A stretch of DNA of 64,000 bases from Stenotrophomonas maltophilia (GCF_006974125.1 NZ_CP037858.1:2790001-2854000), one strand, 5' to 3'. Counted from the stretch's first letter, positions 23,977 to 36,224 are shown. Notes: generated by a model not told the origin, from the letters alone. A program made the numbers and translations.

Positions 23977-25532
23977 GTCCTTCGATGTTGCTTTCGCAGT
24001 TGCTTCCGGACGTCGCTCTTGCAGGGCACGACCCCGTTCTGACCGGCCTGGTGCTGGACAGCCGCGCCGTGCGCCCCGGCAATGCCTTCGTCGCCATCGC
24101 CGGTTTCGGCGCGCATGGCCTGGGGTTTGTCGAGCAGGCCCGTGCGGCCGGCGCCGGCGTCATCCTGTTCGAACCGCCGGCACCTGCCGAGCTGCCGGCC
24201 CCGACCGATGCGATCGCCGTGCCGGGCCTGCGCGCGCGCATGGGTGCGATGGCCGACCAGTTCCATGGCGCACCGTCGCGGGCGATGGCGATGGTCGGTG
24301 TCACCGGTACCAACGGCAAGACCTCCACCGTGCAGCTGCTGGCCCAGGCCTGGCATCTGCTCGGAACGCCCAGTGGCAGTATCGGCACGTTGGGCGCCGG
24401 ACTTTATGGTGCGGTTGAACCGACCGGCTTCACCACGCCGCTGGTGCTGCAGATGCATGCGCTGCTGGCGCAGCTGCGCGACGCCGGTGCGCGCGCGGTG
24501 GCGATGGAAGTCAGCTCGCACGCGCTGGACCAGGGCCGTGTGGATGCCGTGCACTACGACGTGGCGGTGTTCACCAATCTCACCCGCGACCATCTGGACT
24601 ACCACGGTGACATGGCCAGCTACGGCGCGGCCAAGGCGCGGCTGTTCCATCGTCCGGGCCTGAAGTCCGCGGTGATCAATCTTGACGACGCCTTCGGCCG
24701 CCAGCTGTTCGCCGGCCTGCCGGCGGGCGTGCAGCCGATCGGCCTGAGCTCGCGCGGTGCCACCGATGCCAGTGTGCGCGCCGAAGCGCTGCAGCTGGAC
24801 GGCCGTGGTATTGCGTTCGACCTGGTCATCGACGGCCAGCGCGCGGCGGTGCAGTCGCCGCTGCTGGGCCGCTTCAACGTGGACAACCTGCTGGCCGTGG
24901 CCGGCACCCTGCATGCGCAGGGCCAGCCGCTGCCGCGCATCGCCGAGGTGCTGTCGGCGCTGCAGCCGATCCGTGGCCGCATGAACCGCCTCGGTGGCGA
25001 AGACGGCCTGCCTACCGTGGTGGTCGACTACGCACACACCCCGGACGCGCTGGAACAGGCGCTGGACAGCCTGCACGGCCATCTGCACGGCACGCTGTTC
25101 TGCGTGTTCGGCTGCGGTGGCGAACGTGATACCGGCAAGCGCCCGCAGATGGCCGCCATCGCCGAGCGTCTGGCCAACCAGGTCATCGTCACCGACGACA
25201 ACCCGCGTGGCGAGGATGGCGATGTGATCGTCGCCGACATCCTGGCCGGATTCATCGATGCCTCCGCCGTGACCGTGCAGCGCAGCCGCGCGCGCGCGAT
25301 CGGCCTGGCGGTGAAGCGCGCCGCTGCCGGCGACATCATCCTGATTGCCGGCAAGGGCCACGAGCCGTACCAGGAAGTGAACGGCGTGCGCCATGACTTC
25401 GACGACACCGAAGTGGCTGCCGCTGCACTGGCAGCCAAGGCCGGTGTTCTGGCGACGCGCATGGATGCGCTAGTGGCCCGGCCGCAGGACGCGGAAGAGG
25501 GCCCGGCCCAGGCTGGGGAGGGCGCCGCATGA
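23973..25532 (+). CDS. murE: UDP-MurNAc-L-Ala-D-Glu:meso-diaminopimelate ligase
   Basis: 519 aa cytosolic Mur ligase adding the third stem-peptide residue. ATP loop [11 protein letters not shown], substrate-binding [25 protein letters not shown] and the DNPR motif (Asp409-Arg412), which is the signature for meso-diaminopimelate, not lysine. About 20 residues longer than E. coli MurE, mostly at the C-terminus. 4-nt overlaps with ftsI and murF. Confidence 0.97.
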   Translation: MSPSMLLSQLLPDVALAGHDPVLTGLVLDSRAVRPGNAFVAIAGFGAHGLGFVEQARAAGAGVILFEPPAPAELPAPTDAIAVPGLRARMGAMADQFHGAPSRAMAMVGVTGTNGKTSTVQLLAQAWHLLGTPSGSIGTLGAGLYGAVEPTGFTTPLVLQMHALLAQLRDAGARAVAMEVSSHALDQGRVDAVHYDVAVFTNLTRDHLDYHGDMASYGAAKARLFHRPGLKSAVINLDDAFGRQLFAGLPAGVQPIGLSSRGATDASVRAEALQLDGRGIAFDLVIDGQRAAVQSPLLGRFNVDNLLAVAGTLHAQGQPLPRIAEVLSALQPIRGRMNRLGGEDGLPTVVVDYAHTPDALEQALDSLHGHLHGTLFCVFGCGGERDTGKRPQMAAIAERLANQVIVTDDNPRGEDGDVIVADILAGFIDASAVTVQRSRARAIGLAVKRAAAGDIILIAGKGHEPYQEVNGVRHDFDDTEVAAAALAAKAGVLATRMDALVARPQDAEEGPAQAGEGAA

Positions 25533-26923
25533 AGCGCACCCTGCTTTCGCTGATCGCACACTGGGCCGGCGGCGAGATCCACGGCGATGACGTGGCCATC
25601 GATGCGGTCAGCAATGACACCCGCAGCCTCGGCCCGGGCAGCCTGTATGTGGCGCTGCGCGGCGAGCGTTTCGACGGCCATGACTTTGCCGCCGACGCGC
25701 AGGCGCGCGGTGCCAGTGCGCTGCTGGTCGAGCGCTTGCTGCCGATCGAACTGCCGCAGGTGCTGGTGGCCGACAGCGAACTGGCACTGGCGAAGATCGC
25801 CACCGGCATGCAGCGCGACCGCGGCACCGAGGTGTTTGCGATCACCGGCAGCAACGGCAAGACCAGCGTGAAGAGCCTGCTGCTGTCGATCCTGCAGCAG
25901 GTGGCACGGCACGCGCACAAGGTGGTCTACGCCAACCCGGGCAACCGCAACAACGAGATCGGCCTGCCGCTGGCGGTGATCGATGCGCCGGAAGATGCCG
26001 ACTACGCCGTCTACGAGATGGGCGCCGGCAAGCCCGGTGACATTGCCTACCTGACCGATATCGCCCGCCCGCGCTATGCGCTGGTCAACAACATCGCCCC
26101 GGCACACCTGGAACGCATGGGTAGCCTGCTCGGCGTGGCAGTGACCAAGGGCGCGATCTATGCCGCGTTGCCGGCCGATGGCGTGGCGGTGATCAATGTC
26201 GACGATGCCTACGGCCGCTGGTTCGAACAGCATTTCGTCGGCACCCCGCCGCGTTGCCGCGTGCTGCGCTACGGCCTGGAACATACCGCCGACGTGACCG
26301 CGCGCGACATCCGCGCCGGCGCGCAGGGCACCCAGTTCACCCTGGTTTCGCCAGCCGGCGAAGCACGCGTGGTGCTCGGCCTGCCGGGTCGCCACAACGT
26401 CAGCAATGCGCTGGCCGCAGCCAGCCTGGCGCTGGCCGCGGGCGTCGACCTGGCGCTGATCGCTGCCGGCCTGGCCGAAGCGCAGCCGGTGCCGGGCCGC
26501 CAGATCGCCCATCAGCTGCGCAACGGCGCGGTGCTGGTGGATGACAGCTACAACGCCAATCCCGGCTCGCTGGCGGCGGCCATCGACGCCCTGGCCGCAG
26601 CGCCGGAAGAGGGCTGGCTGGTGCTGGGCGACATGCGCGAACTGGGCCCGGACGCCGAAGCGCTGCATGCGCAGGCCGGCATCCGCGCACGTGCTGCCGG
26701 CCTGAAGCGGCTGTATGCGCTGGGTCCGCTCAGTGCCGCCGCTGCGGCCGCCTTCGGCGAAGGCGGTCGCCATTTCGCTACCCATGGTGCGCTGTCACAG
26801 GCGCTGCAGGATGAGTTGCACGCTGGTGTGCGCTGCCTGGTCAAGGGTTCCCGTGGCAGTGCCATGGACCTGATCGTCAAAGCGCTGCTGGCGCAAGGAG
26901 AGGAATCCCCGCATGTTGTATGA
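25529..26923 (+). CDS. murF: UDP-MurNAc-tripeptide:D-Ala-D-Ala ligase
   Basis: 464 aa Mur ligase that completes the UDP-MurNAc-pentapeptide. ATP-binding [38 protein letters not shown] and [12 protein letters not shown] are family motifs. It uses the D-Ala-D-Ala made by DdlB encoded further down the cluster. The start overlaps murE by 4 nt; the C-terminus overlaps mraY by 11 nt. Confidence 0.97.
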   Translation: MKRTLLSLIAHWAGGEIHGDDVAIDAVSNDTRSLGPGSLYVALRGERFDGHDFAADAQARGASALLVERLLPIELPQVLVADSELALAKIATGMQRDRGTEVFAITGSNGKTSVKSLLLSILQQVARHAHKVVYANPGNRNNEIGLPLAVIDAPEDADYAVYEMGAGKPGDIAYLTDIARPRYALVNNIAPAHLERMGSLLGVAVTKGAIYAALPADGVAVINVDDAYGRWFEQHFVGTPPRCRVLRYGLEHTADVTARDIRAGAQGTQFTLVSPAGEARVVLGLPGRHNVSNALAAASLALAAGVDLALIAAGLAEAQPVPGRQIAHQLRNGAVLVDDSYNANPGSLAAAIDALAAAPEEGWLVLGDMRELGPDAEALHAQAGIRARAAGLKRLYALGPLSAAAAAAFGEGGRHFATHGALSQALQDELHAGVRCLVKGSRGSAMDLIVKALLAQGEESPHVV

Positions 26924-27998
26924 ACTGGCTCGATGGTTGCAGCAGTTGGAGAGCCTGTTCGGGCTGTTCAACTACCAGACGTTCCGCGCCATCCTTGCCG
27001 CGCTGACGGCCCTGTTCCTGTCGCTGTGGCTCGGCCCGGCGATGATCCGCAAGCTTGCCCAGTTCAAGGGCGGCCAGCCGATCCGCAAGGACGGTCCGCA
27101 GACCCATTTCTCCAAGGCCGGTACGCCGACCATGGGCGGTTCGCTGATCCTGCTCACCATCACCCTGTCGGTGCTGATGTGGGCCGACCTGCGCAACCGC
27201 TACGTGTGGCTGGTGCTGGCGGTGATGCTGTGCTTCGGCGCCATCGGCTGGTATGACGACTGGATCAAGATCGTCCGCCGCGACCCGAACGGCCTGAAGT
27301 CGCGCTGGAAGTACCTGCTGCAGTCGATCTTCGGCCTGGCCGCGGGCCTGTTCCTGTTCTACACGGCCGACGTGCCGGCTGCGCTGACCTTCTACATCCC
27401 GATGTTCAAGTCGATCGCGCTGCCGCTGGCCGGCATCGGTTTCGTGGCCATCGCCTACTTCTGGATCGTCGGCTTCTCCAACGCGGTGAACCTGACCGAC
27501 GGCCTGGACGGCCTGGCGATCATGCCGACCGTGCTGGTGGCCTGCGCGCTGGGTGTGTTCGCTTACGCCTCGGGCAACGTGGTGTTCGCCAACTACCTGC
27601 AGATCCCGCAGATTCCGGGCGCCGGCGAGCTGGTCATCATCTGTGCGGCCATCGCCGGCGCGGGCCTCGGCTTCCTGTGGTTCAACACCTATCCGGCCAT
27701 GGTGTTCATGGGCGACATCGGTGCGCTGGCGCTGGGCGCGGTGCTGGGCACGATCGCGGTGATCACCCGCCAGGAACTGGTGCTGGTGATCATGGGCGGC
27801 GTGTTCGTCATCGAAACGCTGTCGGTGATGATCCAGGTCGCCTCGTTCAAGCTGACCGGCAAGCGCGTGTTCCGCATGGCGCCGATCCACCACCATTTCG
27901 AATTGAAGGGCTGGCCCGAGCCGCGCGTGATCGTGCGCTTCTGGATCATCTCCGTCGTGCTCGTGCTGATCGGCCTGGCCACGTTGAAGGTGCGCTGA
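26913..27998 (+). CDS. mraY: phospho-N-acetylmuramoyl-pentapeptide transferase
   Basis: 361 aa integral membrane enzyme that transfers phospho-MurNAc-pentapeptide onto undecaprenyl phosphate, forming lipid I. About ten membrane segments. GTPTMGG, the Asp-rich [17 protein letters not shown] and the histidine-rich [14 protein letters not shown] loop are active-site motifs. Start ATG lies 11 nt inside murF; stop is 1 nt before ftsW. Confidence 0.97.
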   Translation: MLYELARWLQQLESLFGLFNYQTFRAILAALTALFLSLWLGPAMIRKLAQFKGGQPIRKDGPQTHFSKAGTPTMGGSLILLTITLSVLMWADLRNRYVWLVLAVMLCFGAIGWYDDWIKIVRRDPNGLKSRWKYLLQSIFGLAAGLFLFYTADVPAALTFYIPMFKSIALPLAGIGFVAIAYFWIVGFSNAVNLTDGLDGLAIMPTVLVACALGVFAYASGNVVFANYLQIPQIPGAGELVIICAAIAGAGLGFLWFNTYPAMVFMGDIGALALGAVLGTIAVITRQELVLVIMGGVFVIETLSVMIQVASFKLTGKRVFRMAPIHHHFELKGWPEPRVIVRFWIISVVLVLIGLATLKVR

Positions 27999-27999
27999 G

Positions 28000-29319
28000 A
28001 TGAACGACCTGTCCCGCCAGGCAACACGCCTTGAAGCCATCGAAGGCAGCTACGACAAGTGGCTGCTGGGCGCGATCATCGCGCTCACCGGCGTGGGCGT
28101 GGTGATGGTGGCGTCCAGCTCGATCGCACTGATGAGCAGTCCGTTCTACTACCTCAACCGCCACCTGATCTTCCTGGCGGTCGGCATCGTGCTGGCGGTG
28201 ATTGCCGCGCGCACCGAGCTGAAGTCGATCGAGCAGTACAACCAGATGCTGCTGCTGGGCTGCTTCGTGCTGCTGCTGGCGGTGTTCACGCCGGGCCTGG
28301 GCAGCACCGTCAACGGCGCGCGCCGCTGGATCAACCTGGGCATCTCCAAGTTCCAGACGGTCGAAGCGGTAAAGGTGCTCTACATCGTGTGGCTGTCCAG
28401 CTACCTGGTGCGTTTCCGCGACGAGGTCAACGCGACCTGGCCGGCGATGCTCAAGCCGCTGGGCGTGGCCGGTGCGCTGGTGGTGCTGCTGCTGCTGCAG
28501 CCGGACTTCGGTTCGTCCACCCTGCTGCTGGCGATCACCGCCGGCATGCTGGTGCTGGGCGGGGTGAACATGCCGCGCATGTCGATGCCGGTGATCATCG
28601 GCCTGGTCGGCATGAGCGCGCTGGCGATCATCGAGCCGTACCGCATGCGCCGCATCACCTCGTTCCTGGACCCGTGGGCCGACCAGCAGGGCGACGGCTA
28701 CCAGCTGTCCAACGCGCTGATGGCGGTGGGCCGTGGCGAGTGGACCGGTGTCGGCCTGGGCAATTCGGTGCAGAAGCTGTACTACCTGCCCGAAGCGCAC
28801 ACCGACTTCATCTTCTCGGTGACCGCCGAGGAGTTCGGCTTCCTGGGCACCTGCGTGATCGTGGCCCTGTACGCGCTGCTGGTCGGCCGCACCTTCTGGC
28901 TGGGCATGCGCTGCGTGGAAATGAAGCGCCATTTCTCCGGCTACATCGCTTTCGGCATCGGCCTGTGGATCAGCATGCAGACCTTCGTCTCGATCGGCGT
29001 GAACCTGGGCATCCTGCCGACCAAGGGCCTGACGCTGCCGCTGATCTCCTCCGGCGGTTCGTCGGTGCTGATGACCTGCGTGGCGATGGGCCTGCTGCTG
29101 CGCGTGTCCTATGAACTCAAGCGCGCCGAGCGCCGCCAGGCCGTGCGTATCGGTGGCGCCGAAGACGTTGCTGCCGAGTCGAGCGACGAGCCGGCCGCGC
29201 CGGTGGCCGCCAGCGTACCGATGAGCGCCGAGCCGGTGGCTGCCACTGCGCCGAACGCTGCGCGTGGCACCAGCCGCCTGCAGTCGCGCATCGAACCGAC
29301 CTTCGGGAGGCTGTCATGA
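28000..29319 (+). CDS. ftsW: septal peptidoglycan glycosyltransferase FtsW (SEDS family)
   Basis: 439 aa polytopic SEDS protein that polymerises septal glycan from lipid II with FtsI. Landmarks: [10 protein letters not shown], the large extracellular loop with [24 protein letters not shown] in several short blocks, [12 protein letters not shown], and [13 protein letters not shown]. The last ~55 residues are an Ala/Pro-rich cytoplasmic tail ([20 protein letters not shown]). 4-nt overlap with murG. Confidence 0.96.
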   Translation: MNDLSRQATRLEAIEGSYDKWLLGAIIALTGVGVVMVASSSIALMSSPFYYLNRHLIFLAVGIVLAVIAARTELKSIEQYNQMLLLGCFVLLLAVFTPGLGSTVNGARRWINLGISKFQTVEAVKVLYIVWLSSYLVRFRDEVNATWPAMLKPLGVAGALVVLLLLQPDFGSSTLLLAITAGMLVLGGVNMPRMSMPVIIGLVGMSALAIIEPYRMRRITSFLDPWADQQGDGYQLSNALMAVGRGEWTGVGLGNSVQKLYYLPEAHTDFIFSVTAEEFGFLGTCVIVALYALLVGRTFWLGMRCVEMKRHFSGYIAFGIGLWISMQTFVSIGVNLGILPTKGLTLPLISSGGSSVLMTCVAMGLLLRVSYELKRAERRQAVRIGGAEDVAAESSDEPAAPVAASVPMSAEPVAATAPNAARGTSRLQSRIEPTFGRLS

Positions 29320-30404
29320 GCGCAGCCCATGACACTGCACGCCCGGTGATGATCCTGGCCGGTGGTACCGGCGGTCATATCTTCCCCGGCCTGGCCGTGG
29401 CCCGCGTGCTGCGCGAGCGTGGCGTGCCGGTGACCTGGATGGGCGCCGAAGGCGCGATGGAAACCCGCCTGGTGCCGCAGCACGACATCGCGATCGACAC
29501 GCTGGCCATCACCGGCCTGCGCGGCAAGGGCAAGCTGGCGTTGCTGGCTGCGCCGTGGCGACTGATGCGCGCGCTGCGTGCGGCCGGCATGATCATCCGC
29601 AAGCGCCAGCCGCGTGCGGTCGTGGCCTTCGGTGGATTCGCCTCCGGCCCGGGTGGCATGGCCACGCGCCTGCATGGCCTGCCGCTGATCGTGCATGAGC
29701 AGAACCGCGCACCGGGCCTGACCAATCGCATCCTGTCGCGCTATGCGCGCCGCCTGCTGACCGGGTTCCCGGGCACCTTCGCCGCGCGCGAGGAGTTCGT
29801 CGGCAATCCGGTGCGTGCGGAGATCGCCGCCATCGCACCGCCGGAACAGCGCTTCGCCGACCGCCACGGCCCGCTGCGGGTGCTGGTGGTCGGTGGCAGC
29901 CAGGGCGCACGCGCGCTCAACACCGGCGTGCCGCAGGCCATCGCTGCGCTGGGCGCTGCAGTGCCGGTGCAGGTGCGCCACCAGAGCGGCGAAAAACTGC
30001 ACGCCGAAGCGGTCGAGGCGTATGCCAAGGCCGGCGTGCAGGCGGAGATCACCCCGTTCATCGCCGACATGGCCGAGGCGTTCGCCTGGGCCGATCTGGT
30101 CGTGTGCCGTGCCGGTGCGTCGACCCTGGCCGAGCTGTGCGCGGTCGGTGTCGGCAGCGTGCTGGTGCCATTCCCCGCTGCCGTCGACGATCACCAGACC
30201 CGCAATGCGGAGTATCTGGTCGAGCGCGGCGCGGCGGTTTTGCTGAAGCAGGACGGAACGCTGGCCGACGGCATTGCCGCACTGCTGCGCGATCTGTCCG
30301 AAAATCCCGCCCGCCGCATGCAGATGGCGCAAGCCGCGCGTGCCCTGGCCAAGGTCGATGCCGCCGAGCGCATCGCCGATATCATTCTCGAGGAAGCTGT
30401 ATGA
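29316..30404 (+). CDS. murG: UDP-GlcNAc:lipid I N-acetylglucosaminyltransferase
   Basis: 362 aa peripheral membrane GT28 enzyme making lipid [16 protein letters not shown] (first Gly loop), [24 protein letters not shown] and [11 protein letters not shown] are signature segments. The stop TGA overlaps an ATG that opens a 15-codon ORF leading to murC, instead of overlapping murC directly. Confidence 0.97.
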   Translation: MSAAHDTARPVMILAGGTGGHIFPGLAVARVLRERGVPVTWMGAEGAMETRLVPQHDIAIDTLAITGLRGKGKLALLAAPWRLMRALRAAGMIIRKRQPRAVVAFGGFASGPGGMATRLHGLPLIVHEQNRAPGLTNRILSRYARRLLTGFPGTFAAREEFVGNPVRAEIAAIAPPEQRFADRHGPLRVLVVGGSQGARALNTGVPQAIAALGAAVPVQVRHQSGEKLHAEAVEAYAKAGVQAEITPFIADMAEAFAWADLVVCRAGASTLAELCAVGVGSVLVPFPAAVDDHQTRNAEYLVERGAAVLLKQDGTLADGIAALLRDLSENPARRMQMAQAARALAKVDAAERIADIILEEAV

Positions 30405-30448
30405 AGAAGGCATGCCACCGCGCCTGCCCTGCGCGAGGCCGCGCATGA
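30401..30448 (+). CDS. 15-codon ORF bridging murG and murC
   Basis: [15 protein letters not shown]. Its ATG overlaps the murG stop (ATGA 30401-30404) and its TGA overlaps the murC ATG (ATGA 30445-30448). I recognise no function; its likeliest role, if translated, is to carry terminating ribosomes from murG to the murC start. murC also has an in-frame ATG at 30412, which would make the ORF irrelevant. Not conserved as a known protein. Confidence 0.35.
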   Translation: MKKACHRACPARGRA

Positions 30449-31881
30449 TCCGTCGCCTGCAAGACACCAACGACCTGGTGCGCGCGTTCCCGCGCGTGCA
30501 TTTCGTCGGCATCGGCGGCACCGGCATGAGCGGTATCGCCGAAGTGATGCTGACGCTGGGCTATGAAGTGTCCGGTTCGGACAACGCCGACAACGGCGCG
30601 ACCCGCCGGCTGGCCAGCCTGGGTGCGCGCATCATGCGCGGCCACTCGGCGGCCAACGTGCTGGGCACCGACTGCGTGGTGGTCTCCAGCGCCATCCGCG
30701 AAGACAACCCGGAGCTGATGGAGGCGCGCAGCCAGCGCATTCCGATCATGCCGCGTGCGGCGATGCTGGCCGAACTGATGCGCTTCCGCCGCGGCATTGC
30801 GGTGGCCGGCACCCATGGCAAGACCACCACCACCAGCCTGACCGCCGCCGTGCTGAGCGAAGGCGGCCTGGACCCGACCTTCGTGATCGGCGGCCAGCTG
30901 CTGGCCGCCGGTGCCAACGCCAAGCTGGGTGGTGGCCAGTGGCTGGTGGCCGAGGCTGACGAAAGCGATGGCAGCTTCCTGCGCCTGAACCCGTTGATGT
31001 CGATCATCACCAACATCGACGCCGATCATCTGGAGAACTACGGCAACGATTTTGCCCGCGTGCAGGCGGCGTTCGCCGAGTTCCTGCAGCGCCTGCCGTT
31101 CTACGGCCTGGCGGTGCTGTGCATCGACGACCCGGAAGTGGCTGCGCTGGCTGCCAAGACCCCGCGCCACGTGATGAGCTACGGCATGAGCCCGCAGGCC
31201 GACGTGCGGGCCGAGAACGTGGTGCAGGAAGGTTCGCGCATGCGCTTCACCCTGCGCCTGCCGCAGGGCACCAGCCAGGAAGTGGTACTGGCACTGCCGG
31301 GCAAGCACAACGTGCTGAACGCACTGGCCGCCGCCGCAGTGGGCTGGCAGCTGGGCGTGGCCCCTGACGCCATCGCACGCGCGCTGGAAGCATTTGCCGG
31401 TGTCGGCCGTCGCTTCAACGATCTGGGCGAGGTGACCACCGCCAGTGGTGCCAAGGTCCGCATCATCGATGACTATGGTCATCACCCGAGCGAGCTGGAA
31501 GCAGTGTTCGCCGCCGCCCGTGGTGGCTGGGCCGACAAGCGCCTGGTGGTGGCCTTCCAGCCGCACCGCTACAGCCGTACCCGCGACCAGTTCGACAAGT
31601 TTGCCGCCGTGCTGTCCAGCGTCGATGCGCTGGTGCTGAGCGAGGTCTACCCGGCCGGTGAGGAACCGATTGCCGGTGCCGACTCGCATGCACTGGCCCG
31701 CGCCATCCGTGCGCGTGGCCGTAGCGAGCCGGTGGTGGTGGGCAAGGCTGCCGAACTGGTCAGCGTGCTGCCGGATGTGCTGCAGGACGGTGACCTGCTG
31801 CTGATGATGGGGGCGGGCGACATCGGCGCCGTGGCCACCCATATCGCAGTGGAAGGCTTCAAGGGGGAGGGCGAGGCGTGA
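30445..31881 (+). CDS. murC: UDP-N-acetylmuramate:L-alanine ligase
   Basis: 478 aa Mur ligase adding L-Ala to UDP-MurNAc, the first stem-peptide step. [18 protein letters not shown] (Rossmann UDP-binding), the ATP loop [33 protein letters not shown] and the C-terminal [13 protein letters not shown] plus [13 protein letters not shown] are diagnostic. The N-terminal [16 protein letters not shown] supports ATG 30445; ATG 30412 would add 11 residues. The stop overlaps the ddlB GTG by 4 nt. Confidence 0.96.
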   Translation: MIRRLQDTNDLVRAFPRVHFVGIGGTGMSGIAEVMLTLGYEVSGSDNADNGATRRLASLGARIMRGHSAANVLGTDCVVVSSAIREDNPELMEARSQRIPIMPRAAMLAELMRFRRGIAVAGTHGKTTTTSLTAAVLSEGGLDPTFVIGGQLLAAGANAKLGGGQWLVAEADESDGSFLRLNPLMSIITNIDADHLENYGNDFARVQAAFAEFLQRLPFYGLAVLCIDDPEVAALAAKTPRHVMSYGMSPQADVRAENVVQEGSRMRFTLRLPQGTSQEVVLALPGKHNVLNALAAAAVGWQLGVAPDAIARALEAFAGVGRRFNDLGEVTTASGAKVRIIDDYGHHPSELEAVFAAARGGWADKRLVVAFQPHRYSRTRDQFDKFAAVLSSVDALVLSEVYPAGEEPIAGADSHALARAIRARGRSEPVVVGKAAELVSVLPDVLQDGDLLLMMGAGDIGAVATHIAVEGFKGEGEA

Positions 31882-32840
31882 GCACGCTGACCTTCCCGCC
31901 GCTGCGCGTGACCGACCCGGCCGGGTTCGGCCGCGTCGCCGTGCTGCTCGGCGGCAGTTCCAGCGAACGCGAAGTGTCGCTGGATTCGGGCCGCAACGTG
32001 CTGGCAGCCCTGCAGTCGCGCGGCGTCGATGCGTTCGCGGTGGACGGCATTCCGGCGCTGGCCAAGGCGCTGGCCGCCGGTGGCATCGATCGCGTGTTCA
32101 ACATCCTGCACGGCCACAACGGTGGTGGTGAGGACGGCATCGTGCAGGGCCTGATGGACGCCTTCGGCGTGCCGTACACCGGCTCGGACGTGCTGGGCTC
32201 GGCGCTGAGCATGGACAAGATCCGCACCAAGCAGGTGTGGCTGTCGCTGGGCCTGCCGACCCCGCAGTACCGGAAGGTCGACGCTTCGAACGTACATGCG
32301 CTGGCGGCCGAACTGGGCCTGCCGGTGGTGGTGAAGCCGGCCAACGAAGGCTCCAGCGTGGGCATCAGCCGGGTCACCGATGACGCCGGCCTCGACGAGG
32401 CGGTGGCGCTGGCCGCGCGCTACGACGGCCAGCTGCTGATGGAGCAGATGGTGGTCGGCGACGAACTGACCGTGGCCATCCTCGGCGACGTTGCGCTGCC
32501 GTCGATCCGCATCGTGCCCAAGGGCCAGTGGTACGACTACAACGCCAAGTACATTGCCGAAGACACCCAGTACCTGTGCCCGGGCCTGGACGGTGACGAC
32601 GAAGAAGAAATCCGGCGCATCGCGCTGGCCGCGTTCCGTGCCGCCGGTTGCCGTGGCTGGGGCCGCGTGGATGTCATGCGTGATCGCAGCAGCGGCCGAT
32701 TCTTCCTGCTGGAAGTGAACACCGCACCGGGCATGACCAGCCATTCGCTGGTACCCAAGGCGGCCGGCCAGGCCGGCATCAGCTTCGAAGAGCTGGTGTG
32801 GCGTGTGCTGGAACAGACCCTGGAGGCCCCGCACGCATGA
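31878..32840 (+). CDS. ddlB: D-alanine:D-alanine ligase
   Basis: 320 aa ATP-grasp enzyme supplying D-Ala-D-Ala to Mur[65 protein letters not shown] and [18 protein letters not shown] are the substrate, ATP and Mg sites. GTG start overlapping the murC TGA. The dcw-linked copy is normally DdlB. Confidence 0.97.
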   Translation: MSTLTFPPLRVTDPAGFGRVAVLLGGSSSEREVSLDSGRNVLAALQSRGVDAFAVDGIPALAKALAAGGIDRVFNILHGHNGGGEDGIVQGLMDAFGVPYTGSDVLGSALSMDKIRTKQVWLSLGLPTPQYRKVDASNVHALAAELGLPVVVKPANEGSSVGISRVTDDAGLDEAVALAARYDGQLLMEQMVVGDELTVAILGDVALPSIRIVPKGQWYDYNAKYIAEDTQYLCPGLDGDDEEEIRRIALAAFRAAGCRGWGRVDVMRDRSSGRFFLLEVNTAPGMTSHSLVPKAAGQAGISFEELVWRVLEQTLEAPHA

Positions 32841-33586
32841 ACGCGGTGCTGCGCATCTTCGTCTGGCTGTTGGCGCTGTCGGTGGTTGCACTGCCGGTCG
32901 TGGCGGTGGTCAATGGCTGGGTCGGCGCCGAGCGCTGGCCGCTGGCGAAGCTGCGCGTGCATGGTGAGTTCAAGCGGGTGCCGGCCGAGCAGCTGCAGCA
33001 GGTGCTGCTGCCGTATGCGCACGCGGGCTTCTTCGCGGTCAAGCTGCAGGACGCGCAGGACGCACTGGAACAGCTGCCCTGGGTGGAAAGCGCGCAGGTG
33101 CGCAAGCAGTGGCCGGACGTGCTGGAAGTGACCCTGGTCGAGCACAAGCCGTTCGCGCGCTGGGGCAACGACCGCCTGGTCTCCGAGCAGGGCAAGCTGT
33201 TCCCCACGCCGAAGAAGCTGGCCGACCTGGCGCTGCCCGAACTGGACGGCCCGGACAGCCAGACCGAAGAAGTGATGAAGCTGTACAGCGACTCGCGTGC
33301 ATTGTTCGCACCGGCTGGCGTCGATGTACGCCGGGTGACGATGGATGCACGCGGCAGCTGGTCGCTGGTGCTGAGCAACGGCACCGAAGTGGTGGTGGGC
33401 CGTGACGACGCGCGCTCGCGCATGCAGCGCTTCGTCAAGGTACTTCCGCAGCTGAACCGCCAGGACGCGCCGATCGAGCGCGCCGACCTCCGTTACACCA
33501 ATGGTTTCACGCTGAGCTGGGGTACCCCGGCCACGCCGGCGAAAACGCCGGCGACCCCGGCCAGCAGGACGCAGGAAAGGACATGA
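32837..33586 (+). CDS. ftsQ: cell division protein FtsQ
   Basis: 249 aa bitopic divisome protein. Short cytoplasmic tail, one membrane helix (~4-27, [21 protein letters not shown]), POTRA domain ([30 protein letters not shown]), then the FtsQ beta domain with [30 protein letters not shown] (given in family-typical blocks). The last ~20 residues are Ala/Pro/Thr-rich. Overlaps ddlB and ftsA by 4 nt. Confidence 0.95.
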   Translation: MNAVLRIFVWLLALSVVALPVVAVVNGWVGAERWPLAKLRVHGEFKRVPAEQLQQVLLPYAHAGFFAVKLQDAQDALEQLPWVESAQVRKQWPDVLEVTLVEHKPFARWGNDRLVSEQGKLFPTPKKLADLALPELDGPDSQTEEVMKLYSDSRALFAPAGVDVRRVTMDARGSWSLVLSNGTEVVVGRDDARSRMQRFVKVLPQLNRQDAPIERADLRYTNGFTLSWGTPATPAKTPATPASRTQERT

Positions 33587-34818
33587 ATCGCAAGGGTGAC
33601 AAATCGCTGATCGTTGGCCTGGACATCGGCACCTCCAAGGTGGTGGCGCTGGTGGGCGAGTATTCGCCTGGCAACCCGATCGAAGTGATCGGCATCGGCT
33701 CGCACGAGTCGCGCGGTTTGAAGCGCGGCGTGGTGGTGGACATCGAATCGACCGTGCAGTCGATCCAGCGCGCGGTGGAAGAAGCCGAGCTGATGGCCGG
33801 CTGCGAGATCCGCTCGGTGTACGCCTCCATTTCCGGCAACCACGTGCAGTGCAAGAACTCGCCGGGCATCGTGCCGATCCGCGACGGGGAAGTGACCTGG
33901 GGTGACCTGGATCGCGTGCTCGATGCGGCCAAGGCGGTGGCGATTCCGGCCGACCAGAAGATCCTGCATGCGATTCCGCGCGAGTACGTGCTGGACGATT
34001 CGCAGGAAGGCATCCGCAACCCGGTCGGCATGACCGGCGTGCGCCTGGAGGTGCATGCGCACCTGGTGGTGTGCGCGCAGTCTGCCGCGGCCAACATCAG
34101 CAAGTGCGTGCAGCGCTGCGGCCTGCAGGTGGACGACCTGGTGCTATCCTCGCTGGCCTCCAGCGTGGCGGTGCTGACCGCCGACGAGCGCGAGCTGGGC
34201 GTGGTGCTGGTCGACATGGGCGCCGGCACCACCGATATCGCGGTGTTCGTGCAGGGCGCGATCTGCCACACCGCCTCGCTGCCGATCGCGGGTGACCACG
34301 TGACCAACGACATCGCGCACATGCTGCGCACGCCGACCCCGGAAGCCGAGCAGATCAAGGTGCGCTACGCCTGCGCCCTGGCCCAGCTGGCCACCGCCGA
34401 GGAAAGCATCCAGGTGCCGTCGGTGGGCGACCGCCCGCCGCGCCGCATGCCGCGCCATTCGCTGGCGCAGGCGGTGCAGGGCCGTTACGAGGAGATCTTC
34501 GAGATGGTGCAGGCCGAACTGCGCCGCTCCGGCTTCGAGGAACTGGTGCGCGCCGGCATGGTGCTGACCGGTGGCGCGTCGAAGATGGAAGGCGTGGTTG
34601 AGCTGGCCGAGGAAATGCTGCAGATGCCGGTGCGCGTGGGCATTCCGCAGCACGTCACCGGGCTGGGCGAAGTAGTGGGCAACCCGGTGCATGCCACCGG
34701 CGTGGGCCTGCTGCTGATGGGCAGCCAGATCGAGCACCCGCGGCGGCCGTCGCTGCCGACCGGGCGCGCCGGAAGCATGTTCAAGAAACTCAAGACCTGG
34801 TTCCGCGGCGAGTTCTGA
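33583..34818 (+). CDS. ftsA: cell division protein FtsA
   Basis: 411 aa actin-like ATPase that tethers FtsZ to the membrane. VGLDIGTSKVVALVGE (phosphate 1), VVVDIEST, VLVDMGAGTTDIAVF (phosphate 2) and GMVLTGGASKMEG (adenosine motif) are present, with the 1C insertion between. The C-terminus MFKKLKTWFRGEF is the amphipathic membrane-targeting helix. Followed by a 170-bp gap before ftsZ, the first real break in the cluster. Confidence 0.97.
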   Translation: MNRKGDKSLIVGLDIGTSKVVALVGEYSPGNPIEVIGIGSHESRGLKRGVVVDIESTVQSIQRAVEEAELMAGCEIRSVYASISGNHVQCKNSPGIVPIRDGEVTWGDLDRVLDAAKAVAIPADQKILHAIPREYVLDDSQEGIRNPVGMTGVRLEVHAHLVVCAQSAAANISKCVQRCGLQVDDLVLSSLASSVAVLTADERELGVVLVDMGAGTTDIAVFVQGAICHTASLPIAGDHVTNDIAHMLRTPTPEAEQIKVRYACALAQLATAEESIQVPSVGDRPPRRMPRHSLAQAVQGRYEEIFEMVQAELRRSGFEELVRAGMVLTGGASKMEGVVELAEEMLQMPVRVGIPQHVTGLGEVVGNPVHATGVGLLLMGSQIEHPRRPSLPTGRAGSMFKKLKTWFRGEF

Positions 34819-34988
34819 CGCGGAACCCGTAATGCCGGGCCTGGCCCGGTCGCAGTACCCGCAGTACCCGCATCACAACGCAACACCGGCAACACACAAC
34901 CCACACAGCCGCAACGTCGGCATGCAGCAGGACGGCAGGACGCCCGAATGCCCATGCCAGCCAAAGCGGATACAACGAGGACACGGAC

Positions 34989-36224
34989 ATGGCGCATTTT
35001 GAACTGATCGAAAAGATGGCACCCAATGCGGTGATCAAGGTGGTTGGCGTGGGCGGCGGCGGCGGCAATGCCGTGGCGCACATGGTCAACTCGGCAGTGG
35101 ATGGCGTGGAATTCATCACCGCCAACACCGACTCGCAGGCCATCAAGAATTGCGGTGCCAAGCTGCAGCTGCAGCTGGGTACCAACGTGACCAAGGGCCT
35201 GGGCGCAGGCGCGAACCCGGAAGTCGGCCGCCAGGCCGCGCTGGAAGACCGTGAGCGCATCATGGACGCCCTGCAGGGCGCGGACATGGTGTTCATCACC
35301 GCCGGCATGGGCGGTGGCACCGGCACCGGCGCTGCACCGGTGGTGGCGCAGCTGGCCAAGGAAATGGGCATCCTGACCGTGGCCGTGGTCACCAAGCCGT
35401 TCCCGTTCGAAGGCCGTCGCCGCATGCAGGTGGCGCTGAAGGGCATCGAGGAACTGAGCCAGCACTGCGACTCGCTGATCACCATTCCGAACGAGAAGCT
35501 GATCACCGTGCTGGGCCGCAATGCGACGATGATCCAGGCCTTCCGTGCCGCCAACGACGTGCTGCAGGGCGCCGTGCAGGGCATCGCCGACCTGATCGTG
35601 CGTCCGGGCCTGATCAACGTCGACTTCGCCGACGTGCGCACCGTCATGTCCGAAATGGGCCTGGCAATGATGGGTACCGGCACCGCCCGTGGCGATGACC
35701 GCGCCCAGGCCGCTGCCGAATCGGCCATCCAGAACCCGCTGCTGGACGACGTGAACCTGGCCGGTGCCAACGGCATCCTGGTCAACATCACCGCCGGTGC
35801 GGACTTCACCATGGCCGAGTTCGACGAGATCGGCCGCACCATCGACGGCTTCGCTTCGGAAGACGCCACCGTGGTGGTCGGCACCGTGCTCGACCCGGAC
35901 ATGCAGGACGAAGTGCGCGTGACCGTGGTTGCCACCGGCCTGAACCGCGTGTCGGCCAGCAAGACCCAGCGTCCGGGCGAGCGTGCGCCGATCAAGCTGG
36001 TCCGCAACGCCACCACCGGTCAGCCGGAGTTCGGCGACTTCGACAACGGCGGCGACGCCGTGTCCAAGGCCGTGGGCGGCATGGGCCTGGGCCTGCGTCG
36101 TGCCAGCAGCGATACCGCTTCCGCTTCTGCGCCGTCGGCTCCGGCCGCTTCGGCTCCGGCGGCAGCTGAACTGCCCAACGATTACCTGGACATCCCGGCG
36201 TTCCTGCGCCGCCAGGCGGACTAA
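34989..36224 (+). CDS. ftsZ: cell division GTPase FtsZ
   Basis: 411 aa tubulin homologue forming the Z-ring. GTP-binding [15 protein letters not shown] (about 18-32), tubulin signature [13 protein letters not shown], and synergy-loop residues [12 protein letters not shown] variable Ala/Ser/Pro linker precedes the conserved C-terminal peptide [12 protein letters not shown] that binds FtsA and ZipA-type partners. GAGGA lies 8 nt before the ATG. The 170-bp upstream gap may contain a separate ftsZ promoter, but I cannot point to one. Confidence 0.98.
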   Translation: MAHFELIEKMAPNAVIKVVGVGGGGGNAVAHMVNSAVDGVEFITANTDSQAIKNCGAKLQLQLGTNVTKGLGAGANPEVGRQAALEDRERIMDALQGADMVFITAGMGGGTGTGAAPVVAQLAKEMGILTVAVVTKPFPFEGRRRMQVALKGIEELSQHCDSLITIPNEKLITVLGRNATMIQAFRAANDVLQGAVQGIADLIVRPGLINVDFADVRTVMSEMGLAMMGTGTARGDDRAQAAAESAIQNPLLDDVNLAGANGILVNITAGADFTMAEFDEIGRTIDGFASEDATVVVGTVLDPDMQDEVRVTVVATGLNRVSASKTQRPGERAPIKLVRNATTGQPEFGDFDNGGDAVSKAVGGMGLGLRRASSDTASASAPSAPAASAPAAAELPNDYLDIPAFLRRQAD

